64,000 nt of DNA from Sphingomonas insulae (GTDB lineage Bacteria; Pseudomonadota; Alphaproteobacteria; Sphingomonadales; Sphingomonadaceae): the NCBI RefSeq assembly GCF_010450875.1, contig NZ_CP048422.1, forward strand, positions 1,395,001 to 1,459,000, in the 5' to 3' direction. The stretch's first letter is position 1; the number at the start of each line of letters is the position of its first letter. The notes under the pieces are model-generated. The model saw only the letters and a list, made by a program, of their open reading frames with translations. It made no database searches and had not been told where the DNA came from. A program made the position numbers and the translations under genes. Shown here one piece after another: positions 1-7,762 of the stretch.

Positions 1-768
1 ACCCAGTATCCCGGTGCGACTGACGAGTATCTGGCCGGAGCGCTGGATGATCTCGAACGCCCCGTCGGGCCGGACGATCAGGCTGATGTTCGATCCGTGC
101 CAGGGCTTCGGCGTGCCATGATCCGGCATATCGCCGGGGGTTTCCAGCGAAGCGACACCGCTCTGGTCGACCGTGATGGTTCCTAGCCGACGCCAGGGGC
201 CGTCGATCGTCGCCGATACGAACACGTCGCCGGTCCGCGTCTCGCTGGCGACGACGGCATAGCGCCCGTCCGGCAGGCGCAACGGCGTGATGTTATGCCC
301 CATGCCGCCACGATCGGCGGGCCAGGCGAGGCCCTGGTCGCGATAGGGGCCGAGCAGCGCGTCGCTGATCGCGATGACGGCGTTCGAACGCGGCCATGCG
401 CCGTGTCCATCCGCCTGATCCCAACGGCTGGCGAACATGCGGTAGCGGCCATCGCGTCCGCGAAGGATCGGGCCGTCCCAGTAATTCCACCGCTTCATGG
501 TGGCGTCTTCCAGACCGTTGGCGACGTCACGCCGGCCGACCTCGCGAGCGCCCCAGGCGGTCGCGCTGAGCGGGCGAAGCACCGGTGTCGGCATGAAATA
601 GTCGATGAACGCCTTCGGGCCGATTACCGGCACCGGCTCGCGAACCGGCGACGCGACCGGACCCGACTGCCCTGCGGCGGCGAGGGGCGTGAAGAGCATC
701 GCGATGGCGGCAATACCCGACGTCATCGCCGGACCGACGGGCAAGCGGCGTATCGAACGCAGGTTCAT
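1..768 (-). CDS. Secreted GH43-like five-bladed propeller glycosidase (C-terminus beyond the window)
   Basis: The reading frame is open for 256 codons from an ATG at 768 to the left edge without a stop, so the gene is partial. The first ~32 residues form a signal peptide ending near AAAGQ. The mature part begins with PKAFIDYFMPTP, then has WNYWDGPILRGRDGRYRMFASRW and later a GHNITPLRLPDGRYAV strand, the blade pattern of GH43/GH117-type propeller hydrolases found in polysaccharide loci. It lies 80 nt downstream of the GH42 gene in the same orientation, suggesting co-transcription and a role in trimming pectin side chains. The substrate cannot be read from the sequence. No strong ribosome binding site precedes the ATG; an ATG 12 codons further in is an alternative start. 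Confidence 0.6.
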   Translation of the reverse strand, partial: MNLRSIRRLPVGPAMTSGIAAIAMLFTPLAAAGQSGPVASPVREPVPVIGPKAFIDYFMPTPVLRPLSATAWGAREVGRRDVANGLEDATMKRWNYWDGPILRGRDGRYRMFASRWDQADGHGAWPRSNAVIAISDALLGPYRDQGLAWPADRGGMGHNITPLRLPDGRYAVVASETRTGDVFVSATIDGPWRRLGTITVDQSGVASLETPGDMPDHGTPKPWHGSNISLIVRPDGAFEIIQRSGQILVSRTGILG

Positions 769-848
769 CAGGTCAAAACTCCCCATCTGTATGCCGCCGG
801 TTTGGCCGGCGTTCCGGTATTCGCGGCGTCTAGGATCGCGTGTCCGAC

Positions 849-2951
849 CTATTTCGGTTCGCGGCGGGCAAGCTTTCCCTCCTGCTCGACGATGGCGACC
901 CCCCATGCGGGAAGGGCAATCCGCTGGCCGGCGGTGATCGTGCGCCCGCCCAGCAATTCGGTCCCCCCGCCCGGGACCGTCACCTGCTGCGCCGTCGCCG
1001 AATAGTTGAGGATATAGCGCACGTCCTTCCCGTCCTTCAGCGTCCCGCCCCGGACGATGATCGGGTATCGGACGCCGGGCATCGTCGGCTGGACGCCGGC
1101 TCGCGCGACCTCGCCCGCGACGATCTTCTCGACCATGGCGTCGCTCGGCATGAAGCCGACATAGGTGACCTCGCCTTTTCCCCAGGCGTTGCGGGTCATC
1201 GCGGCGCCGGCGGGCCACGACGGATGGCTGTAGCGGGCCACCACCTTGGCGGTCGTCGGGGTCAGCATTTCCATCCACCAGCGGATCCGGTTGTCGCCGG
1301 GGCCGACACCGAATGGATCGCCGTCGAGCGAGACGTTCTCCGGCGTCGCGAACAGCTGGTAGCGCACCCCCGCCGCCTCGGCGATCGCCCCCGGCTGGGT
1401 CGCATAGCGGACCTTGGTGTTCTCGTCGGCGAAGCCGCTCTTGAAGGTGTAGAGCAGGTGCCCGCCGCGCCGCGCATAATCGTTCAGCCGGCCGATTTCC
1501 GCATCGCTCGCCGCGTACAGCGCCGGCACGACGATCAGGTCGTAGTCGTCGAGCCTCGCGGTCGAATCCGGCGACACGATGTCCATTTCCACGTTCATCC
1601 GGTAGAAGGCGTCGTAGAACGGGCGGACGACCTGATTGTAATCGACGCCGCTCGGCCTGAACGCGTCGAAGGCGCTCAGCGCCCGGTTGCTGACGTAGAT
1701 CGCGACCCGGTTGTGCTTGGTCATACCCGCCAGCTTGGGGCCAAGCCGCTTCAGCTCTGCGCCGATCGTGCTCGCCTCGTCATAGACCGGGTTGGGCTTG
1801 TAATCCTGCGTCAGCAGCCCCCGCCAATAGGTTTCGATGGCATTCGCCGTGGTCGCCCAATGCCAATATTCGACCATCTGCGCGCCGGACGCGAGATGGC
1901 TGAAGGCCTGCAACCGCAACTGCCCCGGATAGGGCGTCCAGTTCGGGAAACCCTGTGCCTCCGTTTCCAGCACGAGATAGTTCTGGCCGTTGCGCATCGA
2001 GCGGGACACATCGCCGCCGAACGCGATCTCGGTCCCGGTCAGCAAGTCCTGGCTGGGGTGATAGATGTCGATTCCGGCGATATCGAGCGGTCGCGCCGAT
2101 TTCCAGTGATCGACCTCGGGCTGGATGCCGTACGAATGGCCCCGCCAGCCCAAGTCGAAGTTCTGCGTCATGAACTGGCCCGGCTTCGCGTGCGCGCGCA
2201 CCAGCTTCGCCTGCCACGTCAGGAAATCGGTGACGAGCCCGCGCTGGAATTCGGCGAAGGCGTTCGACATGCTGGCATTGATCGATGCGTTGGTGGACGG
2301 GAAATCCTCCCACCGAGTGATCCGGTTGCTCCAGTAGTTCAGTCCCCAGGCCGCGTTCAGCGCATCGAGGCTGGGCCATTTGCGCTTCATCTCGGCGACG
2401 AACGCCGCCTGCACGTTGGGACCGCTGGTGTTGTAGGCCTTGGTCTCGTTGTCGAGCTGGTAGCCGATGACCGCGGGATGATCCTTCACATGATCGACCA
2501 GCGCGACGATCACCCGTTCGGCGGCAGCGCGATAGTCGGGGTCGCTGATGTCCATGTTCTGCCGCGGTCCGTACTGCGCACGGACCCCGTTCGGCTGGAC
2601 CACCAGGACATTGGGATGCTGGCGCGCCAGCCAGGTGGGAATGGCATAGGTCGGCGTGCCCACGATCACCTTGATCCCCTGCCGGTGCATCGCGGCCAGC
2701 ATCCGGTCGACGTGGCGAAAATCGAAGACGCCCGGTTGCGGCTCGAGCGTGCCCCAGGTCGATTCGGCGATCCGCACGACGGATATGCCAGCCGCCTTCA
2801 TCATCCGCGCGTCTTCGTCGACGCGATCCACCGGCGTATATTCGTCATAATAGGCAACGCCATAGAGGATCGTGTCGGGCAGTTGCGCCCGCGTCGCCCC
2901 GCTCATGGTCAGGGCCGCCGCGAGCAGCCCCATCCTTATGCCAATCCCCAT
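849..2951 (-). CDS. GH42-type beta-galactosidase, secreted
   Basis: The product is 700 residues, as expected for GH42. It begins with a signal peptide ending near ATRAQ, followed by YGVAYYDEYTPVDRVDEDARMM, the usual GH42 opening, and a TIM barrel. The likely acid/base Glu is in YQLDNETK (about residue 169) and the nucleophile is in VLETEAQG (about residue 329 or 331). A C-terminal domain contains the GRTITAG and WGVAIVE strands of a beta-sandwich. I chose the ATG at 2951 because AGGAGAG lies 6 nt upstream; a start 12 codons earlier lacks this. The enzyme should remove terminal galactose from galactan or arabinogalactan side chains in the periplasm. It precedes the GH43-like gene. Confidence 0.85.
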   Translation of the reverse strand: MGIGIRMGLLAAALTMSGATRAQLPDTILYGVAYYDEYTPVDRVDEDARMMKAAGISVVRIAESTWGTLEPQPGVFDFRHVDRMLAAMHRQGIKVIVGTPTYAIPTWLARQHPNVLVVQPNGVRAQYGPRQNMDISDPDYRAAAERVIVALVDHVKDHPAVIGYQLDNETKAYNTSGPNVQAAFVAEMKRKWPSLDALNAAWGLNYWSNRITRWEDFPSTNASINASMSNAFAEFQRGLVTDFLTWQAKLVRAHAKPGQFMTQNFDLGWRGHSYGIQPEVDHWKSARPLDIAGIDIYHPSQDLLTGTEIAFGGDVSRSMRNGQNYLVLETEAQGFPNWTPYPGQLRLQAFSHLASGAQMVEYWHWATTANAIETYWRGLLTQDYKPNPVYDEASTIGAELKRLGPKLAGMTKHNRVAIYVSNRALSAFDAFRPSGVDYNQVVRPFYDAFYRMNVEMDIVSPDSTARLDDYDLIVVPALYAASDAEIGRLNDYARRGGHLLYTFKSGFADENTKVRYATQPGAIAEAAGVRYQLFATPENVSLDGDPFGVGPGDNRIRWWMEMLTPTTAKVVARYSHPSWPAGAAMTRNAWGKGEVTYVGFMPSDAMVEKIVAGEVARAGVQPTMPGVRYPIIVRGGTLKDGKDVRYILNYSATAQQVTVPGGGTELLGGRTITAGQRIALPAWGVAIVEQEGKLARREPK

Positions 2952-3632
2952 CCCGTTCTCTCCTATTTGTCGGACTATATAGATCAAGATGAAGAAAGAG
3001 GGGAAGTGACTTATTCGTGGCCGAACGGGTCAGGACGGCCGCCCTGGCGCATATCCGTCCGCTACTCCGCAGTGAGCAAGGAATGAGGTGGTCGGATGAT
3101 GTAGGACAAGAATACCGAAGGCGCATGGCCAATCTGTCAACAACAAGGCCGAGCCCAGGGTTGGTGCCAAGGATCGCAATCGAGGGAGCCGAGGACAGCA
3201 TCACGCGCCGTCGACGGTCCGACCGGACGCACGTTGCAGGTCAGCCAGGCGATCGACCGCGCAGGCGCGAAAGACCAGCCAAGGCATCCCCGCCGGACGG
3301 AAGCTGCGAGGCGGCTGGCTCATCGGCGTCGACACGACATATGATAGGTGACCCGTGCGGTTGAATGTCCTGGGTCAGTAACGGCGCACGTGCTCCCACG
3401 TCGACGCGGGGCTTTCGGCGGTGGCTACGCGATGTCGTTGGACCGCTCATCAGTGAGCGCCGAGCCTACGTCCCCCCGCCCGCGTCCATGACGGTTGCCA
3501 TATTGCTACATCGCGCAATCACCGCTGCCGGCGGGCAGGCAAGCCGGCGGGAAAATTTACGCGGATCACGGTTGCTTAGGGCGCCAAGTGGCGCGCCGTG
3601 CGTATTTCTCCGGTCGAACAGGAGAAGGCCGG
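2952..3632. other. Intergenic stretch of 680 bases without a convincing gene
   Basis: This gap lies between the divergently oriented GH42 gene and the small secreted-protein gene. Short open frames on both strands have implausible composition, with no ribosome binding sites or recognisable motifs. It presumably holds the two divergent promoters. I see no rho-independent terminator, tRNA or riboswitch in it. Confidence 0.5.
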
Positions 3633-4151
3633 ATGAAGACTGCTTCATTTTGCATCGCGCTGGCGGCGCTGACCATGGCTGGGGCTGCCGATGCGGCGAC
3701 CGTCCCCGAATGCATGGTGCGGGTGCTGCAGCCGGTGACGGACGATCTGGGCAATCGCTGGGACGCGGGCAAGCTGCTGCCGGTGACGATCCTGCGGCGC
3801 GACGCCAACGGGGCGTCGTACTGCACGCATGGGGGCTCGTGTATACCGCGCATGCGTGGCGCCGTGCAGGTCGTACGGCTCACCAATTGCCGCCCCGGCG
3901 CCGCGCTGGGTCACGGCGACTATCGCCTCGATCCCGACCCCAGGACGATGGGACGTGCCGACGCGAAGCGGGCGATGACGGCCCGCGGCGTGGGCGACAG
4001 GCTGGCGGCGCTGGGCTTTTCCAACGCCGCCATCGGCAGCTGGTCCGAAGACTATGTCGCGCATCCGGACTCGCCGAACGGGCGCCTCGTTGCCAGGGCG
4101 CTCGCCGGATCGAAGCCCGCGATCGCGGCGATGCGGGCGAAACGGTCGTGA
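3633..4151 (+). CDS. Small secreted cysteine-containing protein, function unknown
   Basis: The product is 172 residues with a clear signal peptide (MKTASFCIALAALTMAGAADA) and four cysteines in the first ~75 mature residues (ECMV, YCTH, SCIP, NCRP), which could form two disulfides in the periplasm. The ATG at 3633 has AGGAGAA about 7 nt upstream; the longer upstream frame is not protein-like. The stop codon overlaps the start of the next gene in a TGATG, so the two are translationally coupled. I do not recognise the family. The coupling suggests it is a partner, substrate or inhibitor of the downstream aspartyl-protease-like protein. Confidence 0.7.
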   Translation: MKTASFCIALAALTMAGAADAATVPECMVRVLQPVTDDLGNRWDAGKLLPVTILRRDANGASYCTHGGSCIPRMRGAVQVVRLTNCRPGAALGHGDYRLDPDPRTMGRADAKRAMTARGVGDRLAALGFSNAAIGSWSEDYVAHPDSPNGRLVARALAGSKPAIAAMRAKRS

Positions 4152-5176
4152 TGGGCCGGGTCGCGTCGGTCGCGCTCGCCGGCATCGCCGCCGTCGTCCT
4201 CGCGCCTGCGGTAGCGGCACAATCGGCCCCGCGCAGTGTGGTGCCGATACGCGAGGTCGATATCCGGCCGATCGGTACGCCGCGCTATGCGATCGAGGTG
4301 GTCGTGAACGGCACGCCGATGCTGGCCGGCCTCGATACCGGATCGACGGGATTGCGCCTGTTGCCGCGCGCGGCGGCGCTCGCCCGGATCGCGCCGGGCG
4401 GCGAACCGGAACGCTATGACTACGGCAGCGGCGTGTTGCTCGACGGGCATCAGGCGCGCGCCGACGTGGCGATCGGTGGTGCACGCAGCATGGTGACGGT
4501 GCAGGCGGTCGACCGGGTCGGGTGCAACGCCCGAAAGCCAGATTGCCCCGCATCGCACCTGGCGCCCGCGGATTACGGCCTGATGGGATCGGGGCAGGCG
4601 GGGCAGGGGTTCCCGGCGATCATCGGCATCCGGCTGGATGCGGGCCGCGTCGGCAACCCGCTGCCGCGCATGGGCGTCCATCGCTGGATCGTCCATCTGC
4701 CGCAGCGGGGCGGCGGCGGCGGCACCCTGATCCTCAACCCGGATGCCCGCGATACGGCCGGCTTCGTCCCGCTGCGTGCCGGTGCGGCCAATGCCCATGG
4801 CACCGTTGCGGGCTGCGTGGCGCTGGCGCTGCCCGGCGCCCGGCAGGCGTGCGGTCCGACGTTGTTCGATACAGGAGCGCCGGGGATCACCGTCCTTCAC
4901 GCCGATCGGCCGCCGGCATGGCAGCCGGGGCGGCGTGCGCGCCTGCTGCTGGACCCGGCACAGGGCGGGCGATCGCCGGTCGTCGGTTTCGTGACGGGCG
5001 ATCAGGCCCATGGCGCCAACACCAGCTTCCAGCCGGAGGCCGGCAGTCAGACGGTCGTGCACGCAGGGACGCTGCCCTTCTATGCCTTCGACGTGCTGTT
5101 CGACGCGGACAGCACCATGATTGCGGTGAGACCGAACCCCGATGCCGGGCCATCCACCGTGCCGCTATCCAACTAG
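4151..5176 (+). CDS. Pepsin-like/retropepsin-like protein with two DTG motifs, secreted
   Basis: The product has 341 residues: a signal peptide ending near AVAAQ, then a beta-rich protein. DTGSTG at residues 62-67 and DTGAPG at 240-244 sit at the ends of hydrophobic strands, 178 residues apart, close to the spacing of the two catalytic aspartates in bilobed pepsins. This could be a bacterial two-lobed aspartic protease, or a member of a DUF3443-like family that shares the first DTGS. The start ATG overlaps the upstream stop (TGATG); the in-frame extension upstream to 3365 is not coding. Activity is inferred from the motif pair alone. A pair of cysteines (C125, C132) lies between the two lobes. 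Confidence 0.65.
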   Translation: MGRVASVALAGIAAVVLAPAVAAQSAPRSVVPIREVDIRPIGTPRYAIEVVVNGTPMLAGLDTGSTGLRLLPRAAALARIAPGGEPERYDYGSGVLLDGHQARADVAIGGARSMVTVQAVDRVGCNARKPDCPASHLAPADYGLMGSGQAGQGFPAIIGIRLDAGRVGNPLPRMGVHRWIVHLPQRGGGGGTLILNPDARDTAGFVPLRAGAANAHGTVAGCVALALPGARQACGPTLFDTGAPGITVLHADRPPAWQPGRRARLLLDPAQGGRSPVVGFVTGDQAHGANTSFQPEAGSQTVVHAGTLPFYAFDVLFDADSTMIAVRPNPDAGPSTVPLSN

Positions 5177-5270
5177 GGGAATGTGCGCTGCCGATTGAAC
5201 GCGGGGCGATCGGCAGCAGCTCCGCGGTACTAACGCGTCATGCCCGGTCCGGCGCCGGTGGCCGGCGGTA

Positions 5271-5435
5271 TCAGTCGTCGTGTCCGGCAATGCCGCTTTC
5301 GTTCCGGGCGGCGGCTATCGCCATTTCGATATGCGCTGCCACCAGCGTGCAATGGCTCTCGTCGGCGATGGCCAGGGCCCGCACCAGCAATGCGACGACC
5401 TCTTTCAACTGCTCGGACGGTTGTTCCCGTGTCAT
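5271..5435 (-). CDS. Small helical protein, 54 residues, unknown function
   Basis: The frame runs from an ATG at 5435 to a TGA at 5271. The product begins MTREQPSEQLKEVVALLVRA and continues as an amphipathic helical protein with one Cys (SHCTLVAAHIEMAI). Codon use is GC3-rich and the composition is protein-like. The ribosome binding site is weak. Nothing identifies a function. It sits alone between the aspartyl-protease-like gene and the PAS-domain gene, and may be a minor helical accessory protein or a false positive. Confidence 0.45.
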   Translation of the reverse strand: MTREQPSEQLKEVVALLVRALAIADESHCTLVAAHIEMAIAAARNESGIAGHDD

Positions 5436-5686
5436 GCCATCGTCTCGATCAAACGGGACCGTCAGCGGTCGTGAAGCGGTCGGCCGACGATATCAGAGGT
5501 TTCGAAACCGGAACTGAACGAGCGCATGAAAAAGCCGTCATGCCTCGGCCCACCGCACGGTCGCCAGAACGGTGCGCTGGCGGGTCCGGCGCGGACCATA
5601 TGCGACTGCGACACGATCGAGCGTGATGCATTGATGATCCGCGATTTTCCCCTAGATTGACGATGCACCATGACGAAGGGGTTACG

Positions 5687-6367
5687 ATGCCGTCGGCTCA
5701 TTGTGTATCGACCGTGGATGGCATCATCCTGGCGGGCGACAGGGGGTTTTGCGAATTGCTGCAGCGCGACCAGGCCGATATCGTCGGCCTGTCGTTTCAG
5801 GCCGTCACCGATCCCCGCGACGTCGAGCGCAGCAAACGCATGCTCGCGGTTCTCGAAGACGGCGCGGCACCGGTACGCTTGCAGAAACGCTACATCCGCG
5901 CCGACGGCAGCAGCATCGCCGCCAACCTGTTCGTCACGCGGTTTTCCGATCCCGACAGGCTCGTCAGCACCCTGTTCTGGCGCGACCACGGGCGCGCACT
6001 GCCGCCCGCCCGCCTATGGGAGGCGGCGTTGCGCATCCGCCATGTCCACATCGCCCGCATGCGCCTGTTCGGAGAGGACCTGTGTACCGACCCGGTGGGG
6101 TCCCTGCTCATCGGCATCTATCTGGCGGAAGCGGAGGGAAGGAATGTCGAGCTTGCCGAGATCGCCGAATTCGCAAACCTTGCCGCGGCGACGGCAATGC
6201 GTTGGCTCACGCTGCTGGAAAAGCGCGGCCTGGTGCAGATCGGCGCGGGTCCTCCCCAGGCCATCCTGCTGACCCAGGACGGCCTGGGCCGGATCGAAGC
6301 CATGCTGTCGGCGGTCTATGACGTTCCGGAATCCATCCTGCTGGTCGCCGAGCATCAACAGGCATGA
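5687..6367 (+). CDS. PAS-domain protein with C-terminal winged helix-turn-helix
   Basis: The 226-residue product has an N-terminal PAS domain (about 5-110: VDGIILAGDRGFCELLQRDQADIVGLSF and the conserved ADGSSIAANLFVTRF strand pair). It is followed by a helix-rich segment and a winged helix (about 130-215: VELAEIAEFANLAAATAMRW, then KRGLVQIGAGPPQAILLTQDG). This resembles MarR/IclR-like DNA-binding domains coupled to a sensory PAS. The ATG at 5687 follows AAGGGG by 6 nt; a start 10 codons earlier is possible. It is a soluble single-protein sensor-regulator with unknown signal and targets. It stands alone and converges on the PL22 gene. Confidence 0.7.
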   Translation: MPSAHCVSTVDGIILAGDRGFCELLQRDQADIVGLSFQAVTDPRDVERSKRMLAVLEDGAAPVRLQKRYIRADGSSIAANLFVTRFSDPDRLVSTLFWRDHGRALPPARLWEAALRIRHVHIARMRLFGEDLCTDPVGSLLIGIYLAEAEGRNVELAEIAEFANLAAATAMRWLTLLEKRGLVQIGAGPPQAILLTQDGLGRIEAMLSAVYDVPESILLVAEHQQA

Positions 6368-6435
6368 ACGCGCAGCATCCGGGCGGACGATCAACGGGCG
6401 CCGGCCCTGCTTCAGGCAAAGACGGCTCCTCTATC

Positions 6436-7749
6436 TCAAATCGCCACGCTGTAGACGTGATTGGCGCCATGCATATTTGATCCGAAGACGATCTGCTTGC
6501 CGTCCGGCGTGAACGTCACGTTCGGCTCCAGACGATAATCGTGCGCGGACATGTCGACCAGTCGCGTCGACCGCATATATTCGGGCGTCACCAGGTCCGG
6601 ATCATAGGCTTGCGTTTCGCCGTCGACGATCTGTTCCGGGGTGAACAGGACGATCCATTTCCCGTCTTTGGCGTGAGCCACCATGTCGGCATCGCCGCCG
6701 TCGCCCGCAAAACGGCGCTGGTCGGGGGACACGTTGAAATGCACCGACCAGTCGTTCTGGCCGACCCGCCGCCACAGCCGCCGCCCGGTCGCCAGGTCCA
6801 GGCCGGCGACCCAGAATACCTGTCCGCGGGGGGTCTGGAGATCGTACCACAACCACTTGCCGTCCGGGCTGAAGAATTCGTGGCCCCAGATCTCCATATT
6901 CATCGTCCGCCGGTGCGTCGCCGCCAGTCCGCTGCCGTCGGTGCGGATGCGCCACATGCGGGTGACGCGATGCCAGGGCCCTTCGTGCGAAAAGATGATC
7001 TGGCCGGGATCGGTCGGCGAGAATTGCGGATGGTTCAACCAGTCCTGCGCACGGTGGATGACGCGGCGTTGCCCGGTCTTGAGGTCGATGACGAACAATT
7101 CCATCGGTACCCGCGCCGCCCAGCGTTGCAGCATGCGCACCCCTTTCGCCTTGGCGAAGTTGAGCGGGCGTCCGTCCGGACCCACTGCGGCATATTCGGC
7201 CTGGCCGAAGCGGCGATTGCGCGGGTCGGGCACGTCGGGCTGCAAGGGTGCATCGCCATAGGCGACGGTGCCGACGAACAGCGTGTCGTCGGCGTTGACG
7301 GCGCCGACCTGCCCCGCCTCGATCCGCGCGATCCGGCGGGTGCGGCCGCTATCGACGTCCACCGCGAAAAAGGTGCGCGGCCGGTCGGTCGGCTGACCCG
7401 TCCCCGGATCGGACACGCTGTAGAAGACGGTGCGCGACCGGCGTGCGGTGAACATCAGATCGGCGCGCGGGTCGGCCACCAGGATGCGGCGGGCATGAGT
7501 CTTCAGGTCGACCAGCACGATGCCGCGCGGGCTCGACATGACCATCAGGTCACCCTGCGGCGTGAAGCTGTTGCGATAGAAGTACAGCTTGTTGCCGCCC
7601 TCGTCGCCCGACAGGCGGACGATGCGGTGCCCGGTCCGGGGATCGGTCCAGTCGCGTGGCGGAGTGCCTGCCGGCACCTGCCCGATTGCCGCGGTGCCGC
7701 CTGCCGCTGCCGCCGCGCCGAGGAATTCGCGTCGTGTCGATCCGCTCAT
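6436..7749 (-). CDS. Oligogalacturonate lyase, PL22, Tat-exported
   Basis: The 437-residue product starts with a twin-arginine signal (STRREFLGAAAAAG), so it is likely exported folded. The rest is a seven-bladed propeller with oligogalacturonide lyase signatures: DWLNHPQFSPTDPGQIIFSHEG followed by PWHRVTRMW (manganese-site histidines) and GHEFFSPDGKWLWYDLQTP. The family cleaves short unsaturated galacturonides by beta-elimination to 5-keto-4-deoxyuronate. Periplasmic location is unusual for this class, which is mostly cytoplasmic in enterobacteria. The second of two adjacent ATGs (7749) is preferred because GGAG lies 5 nt upstream. It follows the six-hairpin glycosidase gene by 13 nt, so they form an operon. 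Confidence 0.85.
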   Translation of the reverse strand: MSGSTRREFLGAAAAAGGTAAIGQVPAGTPPRDWTDPRTGHRIVRLSGDEGGNKLYFYRNSFTPQGDLMVMSSPRGIVLVDLKTHARRILVADPRADLMFTARRSRTVFYSVSDPGTGQPTDRPRTFFAVDVDSGRTRRIARIEAGQVGAVNADDTLFVGTVAYGDAPLQPDVPDPRNRRFGQAEYAAVGPDGRPLNFAKAKGVRMLQRWAARVPMELFVIDLKTGQRRVIHRAQDWLNHPQFSPTDPGQIIFSHEGPWHRVTRMWRIRTDGSGLAATHRRTMNMEIWGHEFFSPDGKWLWYDLQTPRGQVFWVAGLDLATGRRLWRRVGQNDWSVHFNVSPDQRRFAGDGGDADMVAHAKDGKWIVLFTPEQIVDGETQAYDPDLVTPEYMRSTRLVDMSAHDYRLEPNVTFTPDGKQIVFGSNMHGANHVYSVAI

Positions 7750-7762
7750 CATCGCTCCAGGT

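Noticed and set aside
840..3086. 748-codon plus-strand frame opposite GH42
   Set aside because: No recognisable motif, shadow composition; GH42 has catalytic motifs and a ribosome binding site.
3365..4150. N-terminal extension of the aspartic-protease-like frame
   Set aside because: It covers the small secreted protein in another frame and lacks a signal peptide or motif; the TGATG overlap start at 4151 gives a proper leader.
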